From Arctic95D-9 sp965216705 (lineage in GTDB: Bacteria > Verrucomicrobiota > Verrucomicrobiia > Verrucomicrobiales > DEV007): 64,000 nt of DNA. The position numbers were made by a program, and so were the translations under genes. Every line of letters begins with the position of its first letter. The first letter of the stretch is position 1. Positions 51,894-60,481 of the stretch are shown here, piece by piece. The notes under the pieces were generated by a model that was given only the letters and a program-made list of their open reading frames with translations, was not told the DNA's origin and did not search any database. The DNA lies in the NCBI GenBank assembly GCA_965216705.1, contig OZ244203.1, positions 1,426,001 through 1,490,000 on the forward strand, read 5' to 3'.

Positions 51894-52213
51894 GTTCGTT
51901 GGTTCGTTTAAATTAGGATCATCGAAGCACAAGTCCGCCGGAACGCTCCTTGAGGGAACGCCTTTTGGGGAGTTTCGGGGTGATATTTTGAGGAGAGCGC
52001 ATGCGTGCTTCACCTTAACAAGGCTCACTCGGGGCCTTTTGGACACGCTTTCTCCACCGGCACACGATCGCGTGATGGGAAGGAGTCAGGTTGATCCAAC
52101 CGGGGAATCGCTGTCCTCCCGCAAAGAAGTGCCCGAAATTTGTCCAATCGTTCTGCCGCACCTGGACCTGTTATGCGGACTGCGCTGTCTCTGACTGCGC
52201 TGTCTCTACAACC
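51894..52213. other. Divergent intergenic region, 320 bp
   Basis: This region separates the leftward AhpD-like gene from the rightward DUF1552 gene and must hold both promoters. No convincing gene was found. Apart from a perfect 15-bp tandem duplication next to the DUF1552 start, no operator or sigma-factor site could be assigned. Confidence 0.5.
52178..52207. repeat. Perfect 15-bp tandem duplication before the DUF1552 start
   Basis: GACTGCGCTGTCTCT occurs twice with no gap (52178-52192 and 52193-52207), ending six bases before the ATG at 52214. It may alter leader length or ribosome access; no Shine-Dalgarno is visible there. Confidence 0.85.
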
Positions 52214-53506
52214 ATGCAAGAACGACGACATTTCCTGAAAGCTTCCGGACTGGCCCTTTCCCTGCCCCTGCTGGAATCCTCCGGCCACCTGGCCTCTGCG
52301 GCATCAGCAACGGCTTCCACCAATGGCTCGGTCACCTCTGCGGCCATCGCCAACGCTCCAGTGAAACGGCTGGTCACGATCGGCACGTTCCTGGGTTTCC
52401 ACACCCCGAGCTGGTTTCCAAAGGAAGCAGGTACCGACTACCAAACCTCGCAGGTGCTGGCCCCGTTGGAAGATCTGCGTTCGGACTTCTCCCTCTTCTC
52501 AGGCCTTGATCATCGCGCGCCGAACGGGCACCGCAATTGGAGCAACTTTCTCACCGGCAAGGGCACCCCGGGCATTTCCCTCGACCAGATCGTGGCTAAC
52601 GAGATTGGCCACCAATCCCGTTTCGCTTCGCTTCAAGTCACCTGCGGGACCGGCGGAAGCGCCAGTTTCACCAAAGAAGGCATTCGCCTGCCCTCCATTG
52701 GACGCCCTAGTGTGCTCTACGGCAAACTCTTCAGCTCCGATTCGGACAAGGCGAGGATGGACTACATCCTCGAGAGTAACCGAAGCGCTCTCGACCTCGT
52801 TCTTCGAGAAGCCAACGCCCTCAAGAAGCAGGTTAGCGCGAGCGACGCAGAGAAGCTCGACGAGTATTTCTCCTCCGTCCGTGACGTGGAGAAGAAGGTG
52901 CAGAAACAGCGCGAGTGGCTCGAGGTGCCGACACCAAAGGTGGATTTCAAGTTGCCCGACTACGATCCCGTCGCGCCGGATCTCTCCCTCGAATGCGAAG
53001 AGATCATGTATGACCTCATGGCACTGGCCTTGGAGACCGATTCCACCCGGGTGATTTCGATGTTCGTACCGGGTGATGGCCAGGTCTTTACGATCAACGG
53101 CGAAAAACTCAGCGCAGGCTACCACGGCCTTTCTCACCACGGCAACGATCCCGACAAGGTCGCCGAATACAACCAGGTCGGCACAGCACACGTCACCCGC
53201 TTCGGTCAGTTCCTCCGCCGCCTCCAGAAGACAAAAGACGCCAACGGCCTCCCCCTGCTCGACACTACCGCTGTCTTCTACGGCAGCGGAATGGGTGATG
53301 CCAACACGCACGACAACAGTCGCCTGCCTGCCTTGCTCGCCGGTGGTGGCTATCGACACGGCGCCTACCACGCGATCGATCGCGACAACGAAACCAGTGC
53401 GACTCCGCTGCTCGGCGACTTGTTCCTCACCATCATGGAATCGATGGGCGTGGAGCAGGAGCGTTTCGTGAAGGCCTCTCGAAACATGAACGACTACCTG
53501 CTGTGA
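52214..53506 (+). CDS. DUF1552 protein, Tat-exported (pair 4)
   Basis: A 430-residue DUF1552 protein. ATG 52214 starts at the twin-arginine leader QERRHFLKASGLALSLPLLE; the longer frame from 52091 is unlikely. Family phrases: GLDHRAPNGHRNWSNFLTG, SLDQIVANEIGHQSRFASL, GYHGLSHHGNDPDKVAEYN and VFYGSGMGDANTHDNSRL. It overlaps the DUF1592 gene by 4 bp (GTGA). It is closer to the copies at 24536 and 46556 than to 29385. Function unestablished. Confidence 0.9.
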   Translation: MQERRHFLKASGLALSLPLLESSGHLASAASATASTNGSVTSAAIANAPVKRLVTIGTFLGFHTPSWFPKEAGTDYQTSQVLAPLEDLRSDFSLFSGLDHRAPNGHRNWSNFLTGKGTPGISLDQIVANEIGHQSRFASLQVTCGTGGSASFTKEGIRLPSIGRPSVLYGKLFSSDSDKARMDYILESNRSALDLVLREANALKKQVSASDAEKLDEYFSSVRDVEKKVQKQREWLEVPTPKVDFKLPDYDPVAPDLSLECEEIMYDLMALALETDSTRVISMFVPGDGQVFTINGEKLSAGYHGLSHHGNDPDKVAEYNQVGTAHVTRFGQFLRRLQKTKDANGLPLLDTTAVFYGSGMGDANTHDNSRLPALLAGGGYRHGAYHAIDRDNETSATPLLGDLFLTIMESMGVEQERFVKASRNMNDYLL

Positions 53507-56202
53507 GATTCACTACTCATAATCTTAATCCTAATCTTACTCTTAATCCGATTGGCTTTGGCAGCTTGGGATTAAGATTACGAATAAGACTGGCACTGAT
53601 CGCCCTGATTTCAGCGTTCCCCTTTGCGACCGCCTTCGCCCAAGTGAGCGAACTGCCTGAGCACGTTGACACCTTTCTCGTCAACTACTGCCTCGACTGT
53701 CACGATGAGCAGTCGGAGAAAGGCGGCATCAACCTCGACTTCCTCGAGATCGACTGGACTGATCCTCATGCTCCCGCACTCTGGGGCAAGGCCTGGAACA
53801 TGATCGAAAGCGGCGACATGCCGCCGGAAGACAAGAAGCAACCCTCAGACGATGAAGTCCTCGCCGTGATCGACTGGCTCGGCGAAGCCCTACTGGAAAA
53901 CGACAAGCCCGGCGGCACCATCCTGCGCCGCCTCAGCAAGGACGAATACGAAAGGTCGGTGAGCGCCCTGCTGAAGCTCCCCTTTTCCGTGCCGATCGGC
54001 TTTCCCACGGATCCGGTCACCCACGGCTTCGATAATCATGGCGGTGATCTCGTTCTTTCCCCGCCGCTCATGGCGCAGTATCTCGAGGTCGCTACAGCCG
54101 CAGCCGACAGCGTTCTGCCGCCTCCTGTTGAGCAACGCAGCCTGAACAAAAAGACCACCTTACTCACTCCTGAAGACTTCACCCTGAATTTCACCACGGG
54201 CCACCTCGTCGACGGGGTCCTGCGTATGGTTCTCTCCACCGATAGTCTCGCTCGCGGCTCGGTCTGGCCCAGCCGTTTCGAAGCTAAGACCGCAGGTGTC
54301 TACCGGGTCAGAATTGACCTCTCCCATTTCAAACCGACCAAGGGTCACACGCCCGAAGTGCATTTGCTCGCCCACAGCACAAACAGCAAGGCGAGCCTTG
54401 CCAGTGAACTCACTAAGTTGGCCGGGTTCACCGTCACCGAAGAAGCGCCTGCCACCTTTTCGGCCGATGTCGAACTGCAACGCGGCGATACCATCGTGGT
54501 TCACTACGAGAACGCACCGCTCTACGGGGTGACGGGTAAGCCTCCCACGTGGCCACCGCAAACCCCTCGTATTGCGGAACAGCTCATCGACATGTGGCGC
54601 AACGACCCGGAACTTGGAGCCGCCTGGGTCGAGGCAGGCTACCAGCGAGGCGACGCCGGCTGGAGCTGGCACAAGCGCATCGAAGCGATTCGCGAAGAAC
54701 GCCTCCGCTCTGAAGGCGGGCTCGATGTCGATGCTTTTGATGTCGATTCTCCCGAGGTGATCGAAATCGCCGAAGAAATGGCAAGCCATCCCTTCCCGAT
54801 CGTGCGGACCATGTCCTGCTATCTTTTCGACAAGGGTCCCGGTATCGATATCCATCGCATGGCCATCACCGGGCCGCTCCGCCTGATCGCCGACCGGGAG
54901 GACGTGGCCCAGGAGAAAATCACCGCCCGCTTCATGGGCGAACGCGCAGGCCGCGATGACCGTGAGTATGCGGAAGCCATTCTCCGTCCCCTGATCGATA
55001 CCGCGTTCCGACGCCCCGCCACCGAGGCACAGGTTGAGGAATACGTGACCATTGCGCTGCAGCACCAGGCCAGCGGTTACCGTTTTGAAGACGGCATTCA
55101 TCTCGCCCTCCGCGCTGTACTCTGCTCACCGAATTTTCTCTACCGCGGCCAGCGCGAGGGCCAACTCGATGACTACGACCTCGCCACTCGCCTGTCGTTT
55201 TTCCTCACCGGCGGACCTCCCGACAGCCTGCTGAGAACCCTCGCCGCCAAAGGCCGACTCTCGGATCCGGCCGAGCTCGAAACACAGGCACGCCGTCTGC
55301 TCAAGGAGAGACAAGTCACCAACTTCCTCACTTCTTTCACCGGGCAATGGCTCAACTTGCGGATTCTGCCTGAAATCATGCCGGATAATCGTCTGCTCAA
55401 CTGGACCGATAAGCACACCCAGGCGATCACGGCGGAGACCGAACTCTTTGTCGCTGAGATTCTGCGCGAGAACCATCCGATTGAGACCTTCATCGATCCT
55501 ACCTTTACCTATCTCAATCAGCGCAACGCCACGCTCTACGACATCGAGTTTCCAAAATCCGATACCATGACCCGGGTCGAGATTGAACCGGGTGGGCGCT
55601 ATGGCGGGATTCTCGGCCAGGCCAGCATCATGATGGCAACCGCCAACGGCGTCGATACCCAGCCCGTTCTCCGCGGCGTCTGGCTGCTGGAAAACATACT
55701 CGGCGACCCGGTGCCTGAACCTCCCTCAAACATTCCCGCGGTGGAGCCCGACACCACTGGCGCCAACTCCATCCGCGAACTCTTACAAAAGCACAACGCC
55801 GACCCAAGCTGCGCGGGGTGCCACCAAAAAATCGACCCGCCAGGCTTCGCCCTCGAGAACTTCGACCCGATCGGGCGATGGCGTGAATTCTATCCGGTCT
55901 ACGAAAAGGTGAACGGCAAAGTGGTTCGCAAGGACGGCCCGCCCGTCGATGCCAAAGGAACCATGAAAGACGGCACAGTGCTGAACGACGTCACCGATCT
56001 CAAGCGTTACCTCGTCGACAATATCGACATCTTCGGCAACTGCCTCGCCGAGAAACTGCTCATCTACGCCACCGGACGAGACCTCAGCTTTGGCGACCGC
56101 AAGGAAGTTGAGGCCATAGTCAAAGAGGTCCGCGAAGGCGGCAATGGATTTCAGGACCTGATTGTCTCGTTAGTCCTGAGTGAATCGTTTCGAACAAAGT
56201 GA
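53503..56202 (+). CDS. DUF1592-type planctomycete-cytochrome protein, GTG start (pair 4)
   Basis: An 899-residue exported protein. No ATG precedes the signal core, and a GTG at 53503 overlaps the DUF1552 stop as GTGA, so that start is used. Residues 7-16 (NLNPNLTLNP) and about 22-30 (LGLRLRIRL) come from a hexamer-repeat hairpin in the DNA; the signal core LALIALISAFPFATAFA follows. CLDCHDEQ at 63-70 is the first heme motif and CAGCHQKIDPPG at 770-781 the second, with DUF1587 (LRRLSKDEYERSVSALL), DUF1592 and DUF1588 blocks between. Expected to be an envelope electron-transfer protein acting with DUF1552; substrate unknown. Confidence 0.9.
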   Translation: MRFTTHNLNPNLTLNPIGFGSLGLRLRIRLALIALISAFPFATAFAQVSELPEHVDTFLVNYCLDCHDEQSEKGGINLDFLEIDWTDPHAPALWGKAWNMIESGDMPPEDKKQPSDDEVLAVIDWLGEALLENDKPGGTILRRLSKDEYERSVSALLKLPFSVPIGFPTDPVTHGFDNHGGDLVLSPPLMAQYLEVATAAADSVLPPPVEQRSLNKKTTLLTPEDFTLNFTTGHLVDGVLRMVLSTDSLARGSVWPSRFEAKTAGVYRVRIDLSHFKPTKGHTPEVHLLAHSTNSKASLASELTKLAGFTVTEEAPATFSADVELQRGDTIVVHYENAPLYGVTGKPPTWPPQTPRIAEQLIDMWRNDPELGAAWVEAGYQRGDAGWSWHKRIEAIREERLRSEGGLDVDAFDVDSPEVIEIAEEMASHPFPIVRTMSCYLFDKGPGIDIHRMAITGPLRLIADREDVAQEKITARFMGERAGRDDREYAEAILRPLIDTAFRRPATEAQVEEYVTIALQHQASGYRFEDGIHLALRAVLCSPNFLYRGQREGQLDDYDLATRLSFFLTGGPPDSLLRTLAAKGRLSDPAELETQARRLLKERQVTNFLTSFTGQWLNLRILPEIMPDNRLLNWTDKHTQAITAETELFVAEILRENHPIETFIDPTFTYLNQRNATLYDIEFPKSDTMTRVEIEPGGRYGGILGQASIMMATANGVDTQPVLRGVWLLENILGDPVPEPPSNIPAVEPDTTGANSIRELLQKHNADPSCAGCHQKIDPPGFALENFDPIGRWREFYPVYEKVNGKVVRKDGPPVDAKGTMKDGTVLNDVTDLKRYLVDNIDIFGNCLAEKLLIYATGRDLSFGDRKEVEAIVKEVREGGNGFQDLIVSLVLSESFRTK
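53521..53579. repeat. Hexamer-repeat inverted array within the DUF1592 5' end
   Basis: Units AATCTT, AATCCT, AATCTT, ACTCTT, AATCCG run from 53521 to 53550. An inverted partner at 53569-53592 contains GGATTAAGATT, a perfect 11-bp complement of AATCTTAATCC at 53521-53531. The six-base period keeps the reading frame. Confidence 0.85.
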
Positions 56203-56420
56203 GCGTTCTTCCGCCCCTGTTGGCTTCCCTATAGACTTAAGAAAGATTGCCCCCCCTTCCAGCTCCTCAATGCTGATGCTTCCTGCGGCGAGTTGAAGAC
56301 GCCTGAGACGGTCAGTCGATTGGCATCGCGTTGCCACTCTTGCGGCACAAAAAAGAGCCAGTTTTTGTCCAAAAATCCCCTCTTTCGTGGACCTGATCTG
56401 AGGACGACCTCGACGTTGCT

Positions 56421-57767
56421 ATGCGAACCCCCACCAGAAGAAATTTTATCAGCACCCTCGGCTTGGCGGGAATGGCCGCGCCCCTGCCGCTCGCCCGGGC
56501 GAAGAATCCGGGCACAGCTCCGGAAATTTCCGCCAGCGTTTTCCCCTGGGACCTGGCCGATGAAGGACTGGAGCAGGTGCTGGATAACCTGCAGGGCATG
56601 GCCGGGGCCAACTCGGTCTACATGTGCAACCTCTCGGAACAGATCCGCCCGTTCCGCGGTGGTGATTACCCCCACAATCCCGTCCGAAAGAGTTACACCT
56701 GCGAGGATTGCCGAGTCTACTGGGAGCCCGACATGAAGCACTACGGCAAGATCAAGCCTCTGCGGACCGAGCGGGACTTCCTTGCCAAAACGGATTGGGT
56801 TAAAGAATTCACGGCCGCAGCGCACCAACGGGGAATGAAAGCCGGAGTTGAGCTGTTTCATGCCTGGATTGATTCAACGAGGCTGGCAGAAGAATTGCCG
56901 GATGCCATCCAGGTGAACGTATTCGGCGAGCCGGTCATCACGCACAATTACAAGAATCCTGCCGTTTGCCTGAACAGTCCGGACTTCCAGGAGTATGCCG
57001 TGGGACTCTACTCGGATCTCGCTGCCAACTATGACTTGGACTACATCCAGACCTGCCTCGTCCCCTATGTGCTGCCGACCAAGTTCCTGACACAGAACCT
57101 GCCGCCGGATCCAATCGAATGGGCGCTGGTCGCTACAGAAAAAGGCGGCTGCTTCTGCGGGCATTGCGTGGCCGCCGCCAAAAAGTCGGGCTTTGATTTG
57201 GAAGAGGCCAGGAAGGAACTCCTCGTCCTCGCCCAACAGGACAAGCAGGCCATCATGGACTCGGGCATTCTCGCCGAAGATTACCTCAAGCAGCATCCCG
57301 TGCTGAAGCGTTGGCTGAATTTCCGCTGCGAGTCGGTGAACCACTTCTACGACTTGATCAGTACTGCTGCGAAATCCTTCAAGCCGGAGATCGACATTCG
57401 CTGGAATCACTACACTCGCACCCACAGCTATTATTGCGGGGTCGACCTGCCCTCCTTCATGAACCACGTGGACTCCATCCGGGCCAATGCCTTCGTGGAA
57501 CACCAGGACAATCTGGAACTGGTTCATGATAAGGTGAAATACCTCGAGAATTTCGAAGCGATCGCCGGGGATCGCGTGCACTGGGTCGCGGCGCTCGATA
57601 TCCGAGGCAAAAACCCGGACATCCTGGAGAAAAGCGCCGAACTCTCCTCGTTTACCGGCTGTGACGGCTACGCCCTGAGCCACTACGGAGGGGCCCCCTT
57701 CGAGAACTTAAAGGCGGTGAAACGCGGCCTGCAGAAATCCAAATGGGCGGCTCACTTTGAAGCCTAA
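56421..57767 (+). CDS. Tat-exported TIM-barrel-like protein, probable glycoside hydrolase relative
   Basis: A 448-residue protein with a twin-arginine leader (TRRNFISTLGLAGMAAPLPL). The pattern of alternating strands and helices with phrases such as AAHQRGMKAGVELFHAWID, LYSDLAANYDLDYIQTCLV, IDIRWNHYTRTHSYYCGVD and DRVHWVAALDIRG resembles secreted glycosidase-like TIM barrels. Two cysteine pairs are present (YTCEDCRVYW and CFCGHCVAAAKKSG), the second like the metal-binding or structural cysteine cluster of some glycosidase families. Catalytic acids cannot be assigned. The region 56203-56420 before it has no gene and may hold its promoter. Confidence 0.75.
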   Translation: MRTPTRRNFISTLGLAGMAAPLPLARAKNPGTAPEISASVFPWDLADEGLEQVLDNLQGMAGANSVYMCNLSEQIRPFRGGDYPHNPVRKSYTCEDCRVYWEPDMKHYGKIKPLRTERDFLAKTDWVKEFTAAAHQRGMKAGVELFHAWIDSTRLAEELPDAIQVNVFGEPVITHNYKNPAVCLNSPDFQEYAVGLYSDLAANYDLDYIQTCLVPYVLPTKFLTQNLPPDPIEWALVATEKGGCFCGHCVAAAKKSGFDLEEARKELLVLAQQDKQAIMDSGILAEDYLKQHPVLKRWLNFRCESVNHFYDLISTAAKSFKPEIDIRWNHYTRTHSYYCGVDLPSFMNHVDSIRANAFVEHQDNLELVHDKVKYLENFEAIAGDRVHWVAALDIRGKNPDILEKSAELSSFTGCDGYALSHYGGAPFENLKAVKRGLQKSKWAAHFEA

Positions 57768-57780
57768 CTCCACTGAGAAA

Positions 57781-58191
57781 ATGAGGAAGAATCACGTCCA
57801 TTGGGCCTTGAGAGGATCGTATATCTTCACGACGCTGTTTTACGTTTTTTGTGTCGCGTTCATCCTGGAGTTGCAGTCCTCGATGCGCATCTCGAAGCAC
57901 GGCTTACCCAGTATCGCCCCTGAAAATTTGAAGAGTGCTCCGGAATCCTTCCGACTGAAGCTCATCGTCGAGGCACCGGACTTCCCGGCTGAGGAGATGG
58001 CCGAAACAAAGGCATGGAAAGGTCTCCAGGCTTCTGTGGATGCCTACGCCGATCGATTGGAAACGATCCGGGAGGAAAACCAGCGACGAATGATGGGAAC
58101 CTCATTTCTGTATGCCGGTTCCGCGATCGGGATGGCCATTTTCTCTGTGCTTTGCAGGAAGCGGGCGAAGGCCGAGTTGGATCAGACGTGA
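57781..58191 (+). CDS. Small membrane protein, two transmembrane segments (hypothetical)
   Basis: A 136-residue protein from ATG 57781 (an upstream TTG is possible). Hydrophobic segments lie near residues 15-35 (SYIFTTLFYVFCVAFILEL) and 108-127 (SFLYAGSAIGMAIFSVL), with a charged loop of about 70 residues between (FPAEEMAETKAWKGLQASVD, ADRLETIREENQRR). The gap to the TIM-barrel gene is 13 bp and to the next gene 49 bp, so the three may be one operon. No family recognised. Confidence 0.65.
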   Translation: MRKNHVHWALRGSYIFTTLFYVFCVAFILELQSSMRISKHGLPSIAPENLKSAPESFRLKLIVEAPDFPAEEMAETKAWKGLQASVDAYADRLETIREENQRRMMGTSFLYAGSAIGMAIFSVLCRKRAKAELDQT

Positions 58192-58240
58192 ACCCCGAAA
58201 AGGTTTTCGCACACGACAAAAGAACGAACAACCAACCACT

Positions 58241-60478
58241 GTGACTCTTCCCTTTCCACGTCGCCAACTCCTGCGTCTAGCCGGAACAGGCATGGCGATG
58301 TTGCTCGTCGGCGGCATCACGTGGGGACAGGGACACATCGCCTGGGACGATGCCGCGTTGGATGGGGCCGGCAGGCCGCCTCTGGGTTACCGGGCCGTCC
58401 CGCGATTTGGAGAAGCGCATCAGTTCCCTTCGGTTCTGGACATCATCCCCTACCAGAACCACCAAGAGGAAGCAGCACTGCTGATCCTGGGAAGAGGTGG
58501 ACAGATTTGGTCGGTACCGGCGAATGCCATTCCGGGAAGCGTGAAGCACCACCAACGGGCAGACGTGGGAGAAGCATTTAAGAATGGAGGTGACGGCAAG
58601 CCCCCGTATAAAAACGTTCAGGTGTTGAGCGGCATTCTCGATCGGAACTGGCCGAAACGCCCCTACCTGTACCTGGCCGTTCATCGGCAAACCGGAACCG
58701 ACGGGCAGTGCCTGATCGTGCGCTATGCGATCAGCAACGAGCCGCAATTCGCGCTGCAGGGAGAACCCGAAATTCTGTTCCATTGGAAGACGATCAATCA
58801 CAACGGCTGTGATCTCCAGTGGGGTCCCGAGGACGGCTTCCTTTATCTCTCCGCCGGAGATGGTTCGGTGCAACGCGATCCCGAAAAAGTCGGGCAGCAG
58901 GTGCATGTGGTGCGGGGATCGATTCTTCGCCTCGATGTTCACAGTGAGCCCGACCTCGGCCTTGCTTACGCGGTGCCGACAGACAACCCCTTCGTGGGAA
59001 TGGAAGACGTCCTGCCTGAGATCTGGGCCTACGGCCTGCGCAATCCCTGGCGCCTTTGTTTCCACCCGACGACCCATGAGCTGTGGGCCGCGGACAACGG
59101 AGACGATCTCTGGGAAATGCTGCACTGCGTGAAGCGCGGCTCGAATGCAGGCTGGTCCGCTTTTGAAGGGAATCAGCCCTTTCACCTCGACTTGCCACTG
59201 GGCGGCCCCACGCGCACCCATACCCCGGCCCGACTGGTGCAACCTCATACGGAGCTGCGCTCCATCATTGGCGGCGTCTTCTATCGCGGTAAAAGATTCC
59301 CGGAGCTGGACGGTCACTACATCTACGGCTGTTGTGTGACTCAGGAGATCTGGGCAGTTCCCTACGATGCGGCAACAGACACCCTGGGCACGCCCTTTCG
59401 CCTGGCCAGGAGCAACGGCAGCACCCTGACTGCCGTTCGGGAAGATCACGAGGGCGAACTGCTCCTGCTTTCCCTGTCTGGAACCGTGGAAACCCTGGTC
59501 GCCCACGACTCGGCCGCCAACAAAAGCCAGCAAACCTTTCGCCCCTGGCCGAAGACCCTCGTGGAGACAGGCCTGTTTGCTGACGTCGCCACCCAGCAAC
59601 CGGCGGACGGAGTGTTAGAATACCAGGTGCAGGCGGAAGGCTGGGCCGACGGTGCGAGCGCGCGACGCTTTGTGGCACTCCCCGGTCGCCCTCTCGAGAA
59701 CCGCGGCAGCATCCGGACGCACAGCAGTCTATGGATAGATCCTGGTGGCGCCTTGGTGAAGACCCTGTATCTCGGTGATTCACCGGTAGAAACTCAGGTC
59801 CTCTACAATAGCGGAACCTGGCAGGGCTATACCTACCAGTGGGATTCCGAGGGGAAGACGGCGAGCCTGGTTCCGGAAGAAGGCGAGACGGTGACGCTGG
59901 AACTCGATGGCGGGGCACCGGGTAAGAAACAAACCTGGCGCTACCCTTCCCGCTCCGAATGCATGGTCTGCCACAACCAGCGCAGCCTCTTCGGCATCGC
60001 CTTCACCACGTCCCAACTCAATCGAACCCATCCCGATGGGCATCAGCAACTGGATCAGTGGATCGAGAAAAAGATCGTGCGCGACAGTCGCATCCTGGAA
60101 AAGAATCGAACGGTGAAGCTGGCGGATCCCTACGATCCTGAGAGCGGAACCCTCGAAGAGCGGGCGCGGGCGTATCTCCATGTGAACTGTGCGCATTGTC
60201 ATCACCCTGCCGGGATGGGCGGGCGCTCCGAGCTGAACCTGGAGCATCACATTCCCTTAGCGGACACCGGCATGATTGGGACGACTCCACTGGTCGGTTT
60301 GTCAGGGCACCCCGATGCCAAATTGATGGTGCCGGGCGATGCCGACTTGTCAGAACTCCTCGGGCGGATGAATCGTCGCGGGGCCGGTCAAATGCCTCTC
60401 TTTGGTTCCCACGAAATCGATGAGGCTGGCGTGGCCCTCATCCGGGATTGGATCAACTCACTTCCGGAGGACGAATAA
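58241..60478 (+). CDS. Sorbosone/glucose dehydrogenase-like propeller fused to diheme-cytochrome domain
   Basis: A 745-residue protein from GTG 58241 (an ATG at 58292 is possible). Leader PFPRRQLLRLAGTGMAMLLVGG is twin-arginine-like. The first half (about 45-430) is a PQQ-sugar-dehydrogenase-type propeller (LYLSAGDGSVQRDP, YGLRNPWRLCFHPTTHELW, WAADNGDDLWEML, GGVFYRGKRFPELDGHYIYG). The second half (about 445-745) matches the SO2930-type diheme cytochrome domain (GVLEYQVQAEGWADGASARR, ETQVLYNSGTWQGYTYQWD) with CMVCH at 574-578 and CAHCH at 650-654. Oxidation of a sugar or alcohol with electron export through two hemes is inferred. Confidence 0.86.
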   Translation: MTLPFPRRQLLRLAGTGMAMLLVGGITWGQGHIAWDDAALDGAGRPPLGYRAVPRFGEAHQFPSVLDIIPYQNHQEEAALLILGRGGQIWSVPANAIPGSVKHHQRADVGEAFKNGGDGKPPYKNVQVLSGILDRNWPKRPYLYLAVHRQTGTDGQCLIVRYAISNEPQFALQGEPEILFHWKTINHNGCDLQWGPEDGFLYLSAGDGSVQRDPEKVGQQVHVVRGSILRLDVHSEPDLGLAYAVPTDNPFVGMEDVLPEIWAYGLRNPWRLCFHPTTHELWAADNGDDLWEMLHCVKRGSNAGWSAFEGNQPFHLDLPLGGPTRTHTPARLVQPHTELRSIIGGVFYRGKRFPELDGHYIYGCCVTQEIWAVPYDAATDTLGTPFRLARSNGSTLTAVREDHEGELLLLSLSGTVETLVAHDSAANKSQQTFRPWPKTLVETGLFADVATQQPADGVLEYQVQAEGWADGASARRFVALPGRPLENRGSIRTHSSLWIDPGGALVKTLYLGDSPVETQVLYNSGTWQGYTYQWDSEGKTASLVPEEGETVTLELDGGAPGKKQTWRYPSRSECMVCHNQRSLFGIAFTTSQLNRTHPDGHQQLDQWIEKKIVRDSRILEKNRTVKLADPYDPESGTLEERARAYLHVNCAHCHHPAGMGGRSELNLEHHIPLADTGMIGTTPLVGLSGHPDAKLMVPGDADLSELLGRMNRRGAGQMPLFGSHEIDEAGVALIRDWINSLPEDE

Positions 60479-60481
60479 GCC

